A stretch of DNA of 64,000 nucleotides from Homarus americanus (GCF_018991925.1 NW_024726235.1:7792726-7856725), one strand, 5' to 3'. Shown: positions 26,328-39,583, numbered from the stretch's first letter. Numbers and translations: made by a program. Notes: generated by a model not told the origin, from the letters alone.

Positions 26328-26538
26328 CAGCTGCGGAAATGTGTTCCTACACCCCCTGAGGTAACCCGTGCCTCCAAACGGCAACGTTGCAGTAGCAGTA
26401 TCACAGTTTATAAATGAATGGGCATTGGTCGTGTAACGACGGATGTGACTGGTGGACAGGTTTGTTTTAGGTCATATAGGTTGGCCGTTTGGAGACACAG
26501 GTTACCACAGGGGGTGTAGGAACACATTTTCGCAACTG
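26328..26538. mobile_element. TA-flanked MITE (Tc1/mariner-like ends)
   Basis: 55-bp inverted termini (26328-26382 and 26484-26538) start CAGCTGCGG / CAGTTGCGA and share AAATGTGTTCCTACACCCCC, with about 5 mismatches in all. Both ends abut TA (26326-26327 and 26539-26540). The total is 211 bp with no open frame. The CAG end and TA target suggest a Tc1/mariner-superfamily MITE; the autonomous partner is not in this window. Confidence 0.75.
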
Positions 26539-26540
26539 TA

Positions 26541-28227
26541 CAAGCAATCACAGAGGGGGAATAAAATGTTGGTGACTTGTACTGTTGGCTGGTGGAGATG
26601 AGTTACAGTACACGTGTTACACTCCCACACCAGAGATGTGTAGTACTGGTCCTCAGAATAGTAGCCTGCCTCTCCTCTAGGCTATTTGCCTCTCACTTAA
26701 TATATTTTGATTTCACGAGTGGAATTTAAGTGACGATTATTTTACTCTTTAACATCTTAGAAACAAAGAAAAGCTTTCGCGATAAATCATACGAAAAGTA
26801 AGTAAGTTGAGAAGAACACAGGATTGATGCAGTGTAAGGGGTAACGTCCAGCTCTCGCGGAGTGCACCACCTGCTGGAGACAAGGATCAGTTTCAATAGA
26901 TCTCGCACTTTTGTGTTGTTATGCCCCAGAGTCAATGAAATTTCCAAGAGGCATAAATATATGGTACCCAAAACTTCCAGATTAAAAAGTTTCATTCAGA
27001 GCCCCCCCAATACCCTTAACAGCAGAACCCACCCATACCCAACAGGTGGGCGCAGGAGGACCTGGAGGCTTCGGGTCACACAACGCTTAAGGTGATCCCG
27101 CTCACGACCACTAATATTTCTCACTGTATTATTTCCCGCCTGTTATTTTTCACCATTTGCAATATTTTGTACAACAAGCTCAGTATCTGTGTCTGTAATA
27201 GTGGCTAGTTATTGCTATACCCTTAAAAAATTCTCCACAGTCCCCCCCCGAAAAGCCTAGATTTTAAGTGGTAGTATATTCAACTCTTATCACAGTGTCC
27301 AACACGTTAACGCTCCTTGTAGTTGTTGATAAGAAGGGACACATGAGTATTATCAGTAAACGATTTGTATACCACAGTGGTTGACAGCCGAGCAACATCA
27401 TTTAATCATATACTGTAGTGTAAATTTCCTCGTAATCGTGAATGTAAATAATAACAAACATCAATCATGAGGATAATGTAAATCTGTACTGTAGTTTACG
27501 TAAGCGTGTCTTTACTCCTATCAGCGTCTCTGTACACAATGTTCCTATGGCCTGAGGTGGACTTGTGAACTTGTTATTTCGAGTAATGACCAGTGTATGT
27601 AAGGGAGGCTACCCGTCCTACACCCACCAGTCTTGCCCTCTTACGCCGGGTTGCACAAGGGGTGAAGTAAGACTCCACAGAAACGCCAGGTCATCCTTCC
27701 CTCCGTTGTCGTATTAACATTGAAACCGGGATGAATTGACAGTATCGGGGTTGTAAATATAAGAACCTTAAAACTACTCTGGCAAATATCAGCGCTAAGG
27801 GGAAGTAAAATGGAAAATAGTTAGACACTTTTTAACTAGATTTACAATGTACGACAGTAACTTTGGTCGACTTTTGAATTTCTGAAGTAAATTGTATTGT
27901 GTTACCGGTTTATGGTTTGATATATTATGTAAACTTAATAAGATTCTCTTTTAAGTCTTTTTCGAAGCGGTGTAAAAGTTGGTGGCAGTTTTCACGGCCT
28001 ATAAATAGTTTTCACTTGACGTAGAGCTCAAATTCTGGTTGTTTATTCCCAATAGTAAACATTATATTCCCAGTAAAACTTATCCACAATCTCATAGTTA
28101 AGAATTTTACGGAATGTAAGCTTGAGTCGTTCACTACGGGGAAGTGCACTTTTAATATCTTATCTGGCTAACGACAGACGGTGTTAAACCAAAGGACAGT
28201 CGACTTAACATACCCTCTTATCTACAG
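26541..28227. other. Intron DNA without genes
   Basis: Unique sequence with no long tandem array, recognisable transposon or coding signal. Confidence 0.5.
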
Positions 28228-28229
28228 TA

Positions 28230-28424
28230 CAGGGTGTATACATACTGATTACATAATTTCGTAGAGATTGCGTGAATGTTTGTATTACAACTACAACTTT
28301 GTTCTCATCTGTGGTAGACCTCACACACCAACAAGTGAGGATAACGTTGCTGGTGTAATGCAAGCATCCACGAGACCTCCACGAAAATCTATAATTAGTA
28401 TGTATAAATTTTTGGGATACCCTG
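28230..28424. mobile_element. Probable TA-flanked MITE, 195 bp
   Basis: The ends CAGGGTG...ATACATACTGATTA and the inverted CAGGGTA...ATACATACTAATTA face each other with an 11-bp gap difference and are flanked by TA on both sides (28228-28229, 28425-28426). It lies 73 bp left of the hAT target duplication. There is no coding sequence. Confidence 0.5.
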
Positions 28425-28505
28425 TATTTAATTAAAGGATTTTTTTCTCACCGAGACGCTGAACCGTGAGCAGACTACTCATCAACCCGCCCCTACTGTG
28501 TAACA

Positions 28506-29222
28506 CAGTGGTTCTCAACCTTGTTTGCCCCATGCACCCCTTTCACCATATGTCAGAATGTCATTCCCCCCTCCTTTCCAAGATTGTCTGCCTCAAAAAG
28601 TGCATTCCAAATAATATGCATATAATACTGAAAATCCTTTATTTTTTCCATATTAGTACATATACATTTACAATTTTACATGGATTATTTTTATAGTGGA
28701 GTTTTACAAATTAAATGCCAATTGAAAATGTTGATGGATTTATAAAACTTGAATAAAAGTAAAATAGTTTTTTTTTATTTATAATGAATTACTTAACAGA
28801 CCAAATTGAAGCATAATGCAATAAACAAAAAGTTCAATAGAATACCAGGATATTGTAAATTTGTAATTAATTTTATTCAGATGAAGATTACAGTCAATGA
28901 GAAACCTGTGATTGTTTTTCTTCGCCAATTCTGGGATACGCGGAGGAGTGCTTGAAAGGGCACAACGCAGGTCATTTTCTACCTCTAATCTACTACGTTG
29001 CTTCGTTTTAATTTGCAACAGAGTTGAAAAGCCTGACTCACAAAGATATGTCGACACAAACGGAAGCAATGCACGGATAGCTCTTTCTGCCACTTATGGG
29101 TAGGAATCGCACATCAAGGGCCAAAATTCTGTGATTGATTTCTCATCGAACATATCTCTTGGTCCCGAATCAGTTCCCCCCCCCCCTGAAAACCTGAATT
29201 CCCCCCTGGTTGAGAACCCCTG
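28506..29222 (-). mobile_element. hAT (Buster-like) transposon, deleted copy
   Basis: The element is bounded by CAGTGGTTCTCAACC (28506) and the inverted CAGGGGTTCTCAACC (ending 29222), and flanked by a perfect 8-bp target duplication GTGTAACA (28498-28505 and 29223-29230). The duplication fits nnnTAnnn, the pattern reported for the Buster family of hAT. Only 717 bp remain, with the C-terminal end of a transposase on the minus strand. An even shorter relative lies at 51639-51844. Confidence 0.9.
28779..29093 (-). pseudogene. hAT transposase C-terminal (dimerisation) fragment
   Basis: The first 50 residues of this frame read RALLPFVSTYLCESGFSTLL, then IKTKQRSRLEVENDLRCALS. This is the conserved C-terminal dimerisation region of hAT transposases of the ZBED5/Buster type. 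The catalytic part that should precede it is absent between here and the right terminus. The tail after about residue 60 is non-conserved. Confidence 0.8.
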
Positions 29223-29230
29223 GTGTAACA

Positions 29231-31074
29231 CAATGGATGCGGCGGCCAAGTGAATAATGCTAGTTCGAACCAGGGGCACCCCTTATATCACTTAGCTGTA
29301 AATGTTAGTTTACTGTTGGGGAAGTGAAGAAAGTCAAGTGCAGTGATCGCCAAGCTACGTGTTCAGAAGGCTTAGTGTACAATGCGATGCACGCCAGGTC
29401 TACTGGACCCCTTTCACTGAGCAGTACGTACAGTAAGTAATATTATTCAGTACACAGTTGTGAAACAAACATTTACCCGTAAAACACCAGAGTGAGAGCC
29501 TGTCCACAAAATACAATTACACAATTTCCCAAGGTGTGACGGACAATGTGGCGTCCTTCCGGGGCGAGACGGGCTGCCGGCCACTGAGAACGCGGAGTAG
29601 GGTGGCAGGAGGGGAGGGAGGGGGGTTCCTGTAGCGGCGGTGTAGCCAACTCTGGGATCGAATATTGGTATGGGGATTATAATGATGCTTTCAAGAGCCA
29701 CAAGTGTACTTACACTTTAAGATAGGGAGAAAACTTACCTTGTACTTCTGAGAACCTGAGCACAGCAGTTCTAACCGGCGTGCATAAACGCGTTCTGAAC
29801 AAAATGTTTGTACAAGTTCAAGCCAGCGTTCACTAACCCAGACACTGTTAATGACGTAGAGTTCAAAACCTTTCCCTTCGTCACTGAGAAGGAAAGATAA
29901 CATTTACCACTGCGTCGTGTTGTTGACGTGGGGCGAACACTGGCCTTCGTTGCTCTATCTTTCCTTACCATCTGGAGGTCCTTGTGTGTCCTCCAAGTTT
30001 ACCTGTGAAGTCCTATGTTATATCCTTACATGATGTCCGTCGGTGTCATCTCCATTTCTCCTTCTCAATACCTCTAAAAATATAAATAAAACAGACTCCA
30101 TGTTGTCGTGACGAAGCCCCCCCATCTCAGAATATCCCAAGGAAACTTTAACGGCCAGAACGTTACTATGACCCCTCATAAGACAATAACGACAGATACG
30201 AACGTGACAGCGACCCCCAGATAAGAACGTGGAAAACAACAAACAAGAGAACACGACCGTCCCACACCCCGACGCGACACAGTGAAACGTTTCTGACGAG
30301 CTCATTAACCCCTTCACTACAGGGACTCCACTTTCACCATTTTATTTGGACTTTACTCAGCAGAGATGGGGACCCGTACACAAGTGATGAACCCGTACTG
30401 AGGTTCTGCAGAAGACACCGAAAATATGTCGGTTTGCTTGTTATATTAAACCCGAAAGATGAAGAACCACGACCGCTGGTAGGGAGGCCATCGGTGTAGC
30501 TTTAAGGGAACTTATATTTATCATTATACAGTGATATCAAATTCAAGCTGAGTGTTGATAGTAGACGCTCACGGACACTCACTACACCTGGTCCAGTCTC
30601 AGTTACATTAAAAAAAAAAAAGGAGGGATATGAGGCCTGGGTGTTGTGCTGCTGTTCTCCAGAAGGGCCATGTGTCTCAGTAGCCCCGACTGTTTACACA
30701 ACCATCAACATATCAATCACTTGACCTGAACAGTATAGCCTAATGCTCAAATAGGAACAATTACTGATAACTTTGTGTGTTTCCAAGACGGAGGAGTAAT
30801 TATTATTATTTTGAGGTTTTGGGGCCGGCCACAAGACTTTGGTAGTAGCATTAAGAATCCTGTTGAGGGGTGATGAGTCAATATTCACCAAGATATCACA
30901 TACACACTTAACAAACCAAGAATACGATTTTAAGATCCCGATTCTTACACATTAAAGAGGTGTGGCCGAGCAAATAGGAGAGAGCTGTGAATGAGATAAA
31001 AGGAACAAAGTAGCCAACTATGACATACAATACAAAGGTGTAATAAAACCTGTTGAAATATACTACACTTTCCA
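29231..31074. other. Intron DNA without genes
   Basis: Unique sequence; moderately GC-rich at 29510-29660. No recognisable domain in any frame. Confidence 0.5.
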
Positions 31075-31240
31075 CCTTCACTCTGAGCATCCCTTCATCG
31101 TCACTCTGAGCATCCCTTCATCTTCACTCTGAGCATCCCTTCATCGTCACTCTGAGCATCCCTTCATCTTCACTCTCCGCATCCCTTCATCTTCACTCTC
31201 AGCATCCCTTCATCTTCACTCTCAGCATCCCTTCAGCTCT
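31075..31240. repeat. 23-bp array (CATCCCTTCATCTTCACTCT)
   Basis: Seven copies alternating CATCG/CATCT and TGAGC/CAGC variants. Confidence 0.9.
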
Positions 31241-31789
31241 TTACATGCCTCCCTTCCCTCATCCACCCCCCTCCACCCAAGCCTTATATGGAAAATTTAG
31301 TTGTAGCTACGTTATCGTGGAGGCCATCTTTCCCACAAGTAAGACATAACCTCGTGCTCTCTCCTCGGACACACACACACACACACACACTATTAATCCT
31401 ACGCTAGATGTCTCAGAGCTACTTGTCCATGCTGAGTTATGATGAGGGTAGTATAGAGCATGTTAACGCGTGGGCCACACTCGAGCCAAGGTGAGTGAGA
31501 ACCTTGTTGAGCGTATCTTTATGACGCCCAACTCCCTCACCTCCATCAAGTCTCCCCCCACACCTTCCCCTACTCTCTCTCTCTCCCTCCCCACCTTCCC
31601 CTACTCTCTCCCCCACCTTGAAAAAATAGAATTACATCACATTTTACCAACTACAGTATAGTATCTGGTATTTGTTTTCTTATTGATGATGAATTGCGTA
31701 ATTACAGACCTATAATAGTTTACGAGCTTAATAAAGTTAGTCATTGAAGCACAGTCAACCATCACCTTACTTTACCCTGACCTGACCAC

Positions 31790-31838
31790 AACCTAACCTA
31801 ACCAAACCAAACCTAACCTAACCTAACCTAACCCAACC
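31790..31838. repeat. Interstitial (CCTAA)n, telomere-like
   Basis: Runs of AACCT/CCTAA interrupted by AACCAAACCAA. CCTAA is the complement of the arthropod telomeric TTAGG. Too short to be a telomere. Confidence 0.7.
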
Positions 31839-31859
31839 ATAGAATACGATGAGTCAGAT

Positions 31860-32085
31860 TAGAGTCCTGTAAGAGTAGAGTCATTAGAGTAGTTATATAG
31901 TAGAGAGAGCAAGACTAGAGTAATTGTAAAATAAGAGTAGAGTACTGTAGAGAGTAAGATTAGAGTACTGTAGAGAGTAAGATTAGAGTACTGTAGAGAG
32001 TAAGATTAGAGTACTGTAGAGAGTAAGATTAGAGTACTGTAGAGAGTAAGATTAGAGTACTGTAGAGAGTTATATTAGAGAAAGT
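31860..32085. repeat. 23-bp array (AGAGTAAGATTAGAGTACTG)
   Basis: Five homogeneous copies at 31945-32070 flanked by diverged ones. Confidence 0.9.
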
Positions 32086-32239
32086 GAAGGGTAAGATTTG
32101 AGAAAGATTTAGGGTAGGTAATATTAGAGACTGGTGAGAAAGATTGGGGCATAGAGAGTAAGATTATGGCAGTGTGAAAAGAGCAAGATTATATTAAAAT
32201 AACGGCATGGCTTAATTACAGCGCCTTTAATAACCATGA

Positions 32240-32900
32240 TGTAAAGATGAGAACAATTAGAATGATAATAATAACATGAGAACAAGTAGAATGATAATTG
32301 AGAACAAGAATGATAATAATAACATGAGAACAAGTAGAATGATAATAATGACAGATGAGAACAAGTAGAATGATAATAATGACATGAGAACAAGTAGAAT
32401 GATAATAATGACATGAGAACAAGTAGAATGATAATAATGACATGAGAACAAGTAGAATGATAATAATGACATGAGAACAAGTAGAATGATAATGACATGA
32501 GAACAAGTAGAATGATAATAATGACATGAGAACAAGTAGAATGATAAGAACAACATGAGAACAAGTAGAATGATAATGACATGAGAACAAGTAGAATGAT
32601 AATAATGACATGAGAACAAGTATAATGATAATAATGACATGAGAACAAGTAGAATGATAATAATGACATGAGAACAAGTATAATGATAATAATGACATGA
32701 GAACAAGTAGAATGATAATAATGACGAGAACAAGTATAATGATAATAATGACATGAGAACAAGTAGAATGATAATAATGACGAGAACAAGTATAATGATA
32801 ATAATGACATGAGAACAAGTAGAATGATAATAACGACATGAGAACAAGTAGAATGATGATAATAATGACATGAGAACAAGTAGAATGATAAGAACAACAA
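32240..32900. repeat. 29-bp array (GAGAACAAGTAGAATGATAA)
   Basis: More than 20 copies with TAATGACAT tails and 3-bp length variants; they create meaningless Leu/Tyr/Ser open frames on the minus strand. Confidence 0.95.
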
Positions 32901-32999
32901 AACTAAAAAGAAAAAGAATCAAAATTCCCTTCCGTCCAGCCAAATGGGCTTATAAGCGGTCAGTCAAAGTACAGTTAAATCTTAAATGCCAACTCTTAA

Positions 33000-34905
33000 C
33001 GACAACCACTAAGAACCACCTCTACAACCACTAAGAACCACCTCTACAACCACTAACGACCAACACATTAAACATAAAACACTCTTATTACCATCACAAC
33101 ACGTCAAATTATATACTTAACTCAAAACACTTTTATAATTTTTACAACAATAACTAAACTGAAAGCCAAGAAGGTTAAAACATAAAAATAAAAAAAATAA
33201 ATCCGTAACGTGACAGAAACACACATCTAAAATAAACACAATTCAGTTTTAAGTGCTCGACAAAGTGTGTGTGGTGATGCAGATGTTGGATTTTATTACA
33301 ATACTAATAGACGCTTCAACAACTAAAGGAAGGTCTTTCGTAAGCGCGCGGACTCTTACGATTCTGTTCGGAGTACTTCAGTGGGAGGGAAGGTGGTGTA
33401 CAAAACAGAATGGCCTTCACACATACGAGACTAATTCAGCCATCGTATGTATGCGTTGTAAGGTCCAGCGTTGCAAACATAGAATACAAATTAAATCCAC
33501 CCAAACATTTCTCAACCTAAGGTGGGTGGGTTAAGAGTCGTACGGTTAACATAGATGGGGTTAAGTCATATCATGTTTGCTGTCACAATTTGCTATTCTA
33601 CACATAGATAGGTTCAGTATATGCAAAAAAAAAAAGGATCTCCAGCAACAAAAATTAAATGAGTCGGATTCGAGGGTTGCAACAGCCCCCCCCCCCCCTA
33701 AAAAAATAATGACGATAAAAATAAGGATAATAATTCACAGCTAATAATTTATCTGAAACCAATCTCATCCAGCTTAATAAACCAAAAGTACTAAACTGTA
33801 CAGGTACAGTACCCCCTCTGGCTAGTGTGATTCGTATATAAACTTTTCTTCACGTTATGCCCAAAAATATTTCATTAATGTATTTTTCCAAACATGATGC
33901 ACACTAAAATAATAATAATAATAATAATAAAACGCGAGAAAGTGGCAACAATGTACTGGAAGCCCATATCCGACGCCATCATTAACCACAGCTCGAAAGA
34001 ATCTCCTGAATAAATGACTCCAGTTAAACTTTACGATGCAGATTGTCTTTAAAAAAAATGGAAGGGAAGAATTTTTGCATACCAACACGAGGCGAGTCCG
34101 TAAATGGGCCCATAAAAGTGAAGCGAACTTTCTACTGCTACGACGATTAGCGACCGAGCCTATTTCGAGTTTCGTTGGTAAAGTGTACACGTAGTTACGA
34201 TTACCTTAGGGATAACTTTCACTGGATTAGGCTGTGTTACGGCAAGCTTTACAAAGTTAGTTTTATATGGCTACCTTAGTGACCATGTGAACTAACGGAG
34301 CTTAATACCCAGGTAGTTGAAACACCCAAAACATCAACAGGTTACTTACAACAGAGTGTGCTGGATTAGGTTTGGTTGGTTTACGACAGTCAGGTACGCC
34401 AGGTAATGATTGGTTAGGTGAGGTACGCTTACGCGAGCAAAAGGATATGACGATAAACTGTTATACAATACTGTTGGAAAGCTACTGGAATGGTTGATGG
34501 TGTGGGGAAATCAATTAAGAGAACTATGAAGTTTCGTTTTAGCACTATCTTGAGTCTACTCCATAATCAATCAAATTTTAAATATTTTTACTTAAAAAAC
34601 AGCTTCAACATCCAGTTTAAAATAAACCTATTATTCAAAATTACACCTCTGTCTATAATGATCACCTTCCACATCTATCATACAACATCTCTTAAAACGC
34701 TACACCAATAACCGGAAGTATATGCCTACGAGTCACCACGCATCTTGCCCTGAGTACATAAATATATAATGGTTGCCCCTCATGTAACAAGGATGGCCAG
34801 CCCCAGAGCACCTAGACGTGAATTTCTTTAAAGTGTAGATGTCACCAACACAACAACAAACACCTAAGTTAACGAACTGCATGACCCTGTATCAAGGTAT
34901 GGTCC
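33000..34905. other. Intron DNA without genes
   Basis: AT-rich, with an (AAT)n at 33909-33931 and a C-run at 33687-33699. No gene is seen. Confidence 0.5.
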
Positions 34906-34909
34906 GAGA

Positions 34910-35100
34910 AGACCAGACAACTCGCCAACTGCACTGGCTAACCATTACTCCGGAACACGATCCGCAAATCGATTAACATCCAGGTCCCCAATTACTGCTG
35001 GGTAGACAGTGGCAAATAGCGTAAGAAACTTGCCCATTGTTTCACCCTGCCCGGGGATCGAACCCATGTCCGCTCGCTTGTGAGGCGAGCATGTTGTCAC
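34910..35100 (-). mobile_element. tRNA-derived SINE-like repeat
   Basis: On the minus strand GGTTCGATCCCCGGGCAGGG (Pol III B box) follows CTCGCCTCACAAGCGAGCGG. It continues into CCAGCAGTAATTGGGGACCT and GGATGTTAATCGA, a tail layout I associate with repeats common in decapod genomes (from memory, unverified). No good A box was found. Confidence 0.5.
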
Positions 35101-35104
35101 TTGC

Positions 35105-38100
35105 AAATTATAATAAATACAGGATGTCCATAAATTACCTGACCCATTTCAGAATTCAATAAAAAATATATATTACAGACAGAACACGATACATGTGGAA
35201 GTCTACTCAAAAAAATAACTTACTGTTCATCAAGTATAGCCGGAGTGTTCTATCTAAAGTAAAATGTTTTTGAAATTATCAATTTAAAATGGATCAGATA
35301 ATTTAAGGGCACTATTAATTTGGCTAGACTAGCAAAACCAGAGAAGAAAACAATGGGAACAGCTCCTGTAATTTCTCATTAGTCAGGAGCAGAATAGTGG
35401 CGATACAAACAACCGCGATAGTATCTAATGTGAGGGAGCGTTCTGAACGCCGGAATTACTGCTTAACAATAAGGAATGACGCTGCTGCCCCCTCATCCGA
35501 GCCAACCCACACAGCAGACTACACTATTCATATATATATTCTCTTCCCCGATAACATGCGGAGCCAAGACCCTTTTCCCTACAAAAAATATTTATTTCTT
35601 CGTCCCCTTTTACACACACACACTCAGAAAGTCGTTCTATTGAGTCGGCTATTATGTCTTACCCAGAGCGCACCACGCACTGCTATGCTTTACAGTTCCA
35701 GATGTGTAGTAGCGTAAGCCTAAATGTTGACCAAGAAGCTCAAAATGTATGACAAAATTCCACGAGTTTCGTGGGTGTTAGGAAAAAAATGTGTTACTGC
35801 ATCATTTATAACCAGTGAGCAAATTTTTACTGGCCGAAACGAGTCGAAAAATATACCGTTTAAATCTTCAGGGAAATGAAATAAAAAATATTTACTGTAT
35901 ATTCCTTTGTAGATTTTGAACTATCAATTTGTAACAAGAAAACAACAAAGAGAACTATTGTTGATGAATAACATTTTGCACTCCACAAGTCTGCTGAACA
36001 AAAGCGTAAATGAACTAGAGCACATCTGGACTTGCACACACTAGAGGGTAGGCTAGTATTTGGTCTCATATTTTTTTTCACTCATTCGATAATGTTTCAG
36101 GATATCACGAACATCATTCACCGATCACATAGATAAAATAAATCTGTTATTGAGTAACTAGATATCCATATCCATGTTCGTTCACTCTACTCACACTTAC
36201 TGACAAGGCTATATTAGTCATTCAAAATAAAATATAATTATATAATTCTTTGCAGACAACATCTAAATACTGTCTAATCTCAAATAAAAGAAAATCACTC
36301 GGCTAAAACCCAAAGAAGGAACAAAGAAAAGAAAAACGAGGGGGAGGGGGGACGTTTGAGGCGATAAGTCAACCATCACTTTTAATCACTTAAAGCCATA
36401 TTGTATAATATTCTATAACGCCACACTTACATCTCATGATAAAAGCCTACTAGGAATGCTGTCTCATCCCAAGCAATACATTTCATCGACACAATAGTTA
36501 ATTCTGTAGTCAATACTATAGTTTTTCTTTACATGGAAACCACTTCAATTATCCACACACACGTACGGCCTCCACACACATCACCTAACATACACTGCAC
36601 AGTACACCACAACACTTCTTCGTATAATGAAGATATACACTACACAACACGGTGCTCACGGTGTTACAGTAGCACTCACGACCAACACCTTATCACTTAC
36701 CAGGATGTTCACAGCAGGTTCTCGACGGTTCCTGTATTAGCAGTGATTAGTGTAAGCCTTTTATTAAACTTTTTTCATTCGAAGATAAAATGAAGCATCC
36801 TTTTAACAGTAGTACGGTATTAGCTGTGATGCATTTTGATAACGCGATAACTCGTTATCACGGTCGAGTGCACATTACCAAAGAACACGCTCCATTCAAA
36901 AGTACCATCTTACTTATTTTACAACTGCATATATCAATTGAGTTTGTTGGACATAAATTTTTATCGTCAACGAGTACACAGAGTACATTAATTATTATGT
37001 AACCATGCCTGGTCCACCCCAAACTCAAGATATTTGCTAGATAACTCTTGTGACTCGTTGCAGTGACAGTGTTATAGTACTCACTAGTTTCAACCATAAT
37101 TTATATTCTTTTATTTCATAAAACATAATTTGAGGAAATTGGAGTTGGAATAATATACACTCATAACATGAAACGTTCACATTAAATAACACTGCTTAGA
37201 TACAAATTCAACCTTATTTTGGATACACCAACAACATTAGTTATGGTAGGTACAAGTAATTCATAACTATAACCATTTACCCTCTACAGTTTCCCTTGGG
37301 AGTCAATCAACCATAATATATTTGTCCCAAAAAATCGATAGCCAACAGATTTGTTCGATAAGTTAGTCTTTCGGAAAAAAAATACCAACAGTGTTATTTG
37401 GGATATATTACCGAAACGGCTCTACTAAGGAATTTGAATTTACTAGTTAAAAAAACACAAATCTTTTACAAGAAAATATCCACAAGTTATCTGAGATACT
37501 TTCAACAACTTTTGAGATGAAGTATCCAAAACAAGTTTTACCTAGAGTAAAAATTCCCAGTTTTGTTAATGATAAACTATCACGCCACTTTACTCGCAGA
37601 CAAATCACCAACATCTGTTCTGCTCTACACTAATTAGCGAACTCAGCTTTAATCTACACTAATTAAAACCAGTTTTACTGTGGATTCCTAAGAAGCGCAC
37701 CTCAGAAAACCTACGACTCGGCTTCACTTTCAACACATAAAAGCGTCCGGCTTTAAGCAATATATAATGCCTATAACATCCATGTACAGTATCAGAAAAT
37801 ACAACTACAGTATACGTCACTTACGCTTAACTTGAATCTAGAACTAAATGGTCAAAACTGCCTTGGCAAGGCTGAAAAACTATACAAGCAAAAAAGAAAT
37901 CATTCCTCCTCCGTACTGAGACAAGTTAATAAGTAATCAGGTAGGAGCCATGACCAGCTAACAAGCAATTAACGTCACCGTCCAACCAGCCACCCACTTT
38001 TATCACGGGCGGGTTCCTGCTACGTACTGCAACAATTCATGGAGGTGTGCAACATCCACCTACTCTGTCGTGGTCAGACTTAAACTGATAACTATGTTTT

Positions 38101-39015
38101 CTAATACTGTTATGTTTAGCAACACATATTAACCTTTACAAAATCATTCATACATAATACTAAAAATTAATTGCGGTACTAAACATTTAACATTACAATT
38201 AAAGTATTACGTTTCATCACACCAGTTAAAATCAATAAACACACCAAACGCTATTTACCGAACTTCTTCAGAGGCGTGTGCACTTCCGGTCTTGCGTTTT
38301 GTCAATCTATGCTTTACGCATTTTGAGAAGCAATACATTACTCGACGGAGCAAGAGGACAGTCCCCCTTTTTTTTCATTAATCCTATTTTGATTCTAATG
38401 TTTGAAGATTTAATATAAAACTTCACTATAAACCAAGATCTATAATGCTGTAATATATGACAACACTGTACAACGAAGTTAATATTTCATTCTGGAGATG
38501 ACATGTTTTACAATGTACGTAAAGGAATAAACTTTATTATTTCAATATAATAGGTACTATTGTTTTTTTTAGTAAATATGCCACCAAGTCTGGTTAAATA
38601 TCATCTCAACTATGACCCATGTCTAACTCTGTGGAGGCCTTTCCTTACACTGCCGAAGTTTTGACGTTAAATTCCAATTCAGACAGCTAAATTACTTACC
38701 AAGATATTATGTACCCAAGCTAACCTTGTCCCAACCAAACTTAAACTAGGCGAATTAAATTTTTTAAAACAAACCTATTCTACCCAAAACTAACGACGGT
38801 CTACCCTAATTAACTTTGAGAATGTAGAGTGTGAGTGACCAAGGCCTCAGCCAGGATACACCCAGGATTGCTTCAACAACAATCTCATAGTTATTTCCTG
38901 CCAGTACCGTGCCCGGAATCAGGTGGATAAAATGAATGTTTTATACTAGTAACGAATGCAAATGCAAGTTTAGGGTAATAAATGTGAATCTGCAAAGCAT
39001 ATTATACTTCTAGCA
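35105..39015. other. Intron DNA without genes
   Basis: Long AT-rich unique stretch. TACAGGATGTCC at 35119-35130 looks like a Tc1/mariner-type terminus but has no partner. No coding exon is recognised. Confidence 0.5.
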
Positions 39016-39019
39016 AGTA

Positions 39020-39360
39020 CACCCAGCAGGCAGAGCTGTTGAGTGTGCCTCGTCGTCCTCCTTGGTGCTGGTTACCGCCGTTCTACACCGACAACCAAAA
39101 TAGCCTGGCCGCATCAACGTGCGGGGCGCGGCGGTAACCACCAACCCCCTGCCAACGCTTTGTTTTTCGGAGGTAATAACTGCGTCGCCAGATCATTTAC
39201 GGGCTGGTGAGCTCCGTGTAACTGTCGGAGTGTGCACGGTGCCGTAGCGGCCCGGTAATCACGGCAAACTTCACCATGCTGCACACTGTCAACACGCATC
39301 TCCCCGCACTCAATGGCTCGGCCCGCTCGGTGGGCCCCGTCCCGAGCGTAACGTCACTTG
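39020..39360. promoter_or_regulatory. CpG-rich block at 5' end of SRF intron 1
   Basis: This stretch, 220-560 bp inside the intron, is clearly richer in GC and CpG than its AT-rich surroundings and lacks tandem repeats. It contains a CRE-like TGACGTTA on the minus strand (about 39348-39355). It may be an enhancer or an alternative SRF promoter. No coding exon is evident; the open frame across it has no recognisable features. Confidence 0.3.
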
Positions 39361-39583
39361 CTGTTTATATGTCAAACACGCACAATTCCAATAATTAAAG
39401 CACATCCGAATGTTGAACAGCGTCAATGTATGTTTACAGTAATCACATTATAGTTGATACAATACAATTAAGAATAAATTCCACAACGGCAATGGTAAAC
39501 AAGAAAACCATATGATATTGTCACGCTTACTGACGGGCCCCATTGAGTAGGTCCAGACAGATGAAACAATATCAAGTATTTAC

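Larger units (their letters stand above)
11989..39583 (-). other. SRF intron 1 (about 27.6 kb)
   Basis: The donor GTAAAT is at 39583-39578 and the acceptor TTGCAG ends at 11989. Removing this stretch joins ...TGIMKK to AYELST exactly in phase, restoring an unbroken SRF MADS domain, which is the evidence that the two distant exons belong together. It is filled with tandem arrays and transposon relics, each listed separately. I see no other supported coding exon of SRF inside it. Confidence 0.9.

Noticed and set aside
29233..29280. TAGTTCGAACCAGGGGCACC as a tRNA B box
   Set aside because: No A box or foldable arms nearby; chance or decayed SINE.
23685..31291. Intronic CArG matches (CCAAAAAAGG, CCTTATATGG) as enhancers
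   Set aside because: About the number expected by chance for CC(A/T)6GG in this length of AT-rich DNA; kept only as a remark.
32124..32943. Leu/Tyr/Ser-rich frames up to 258 codons
   Set aside because: Generated by the 29-bp GAGAACAAGTAGAATGATAA array in all three frames.
35119..35130. TACAGGATGTCC as a transposon end
   Set aside because: It resembles Tc1/mariner-type termini, but no inverted partner lies within several hundred bases.
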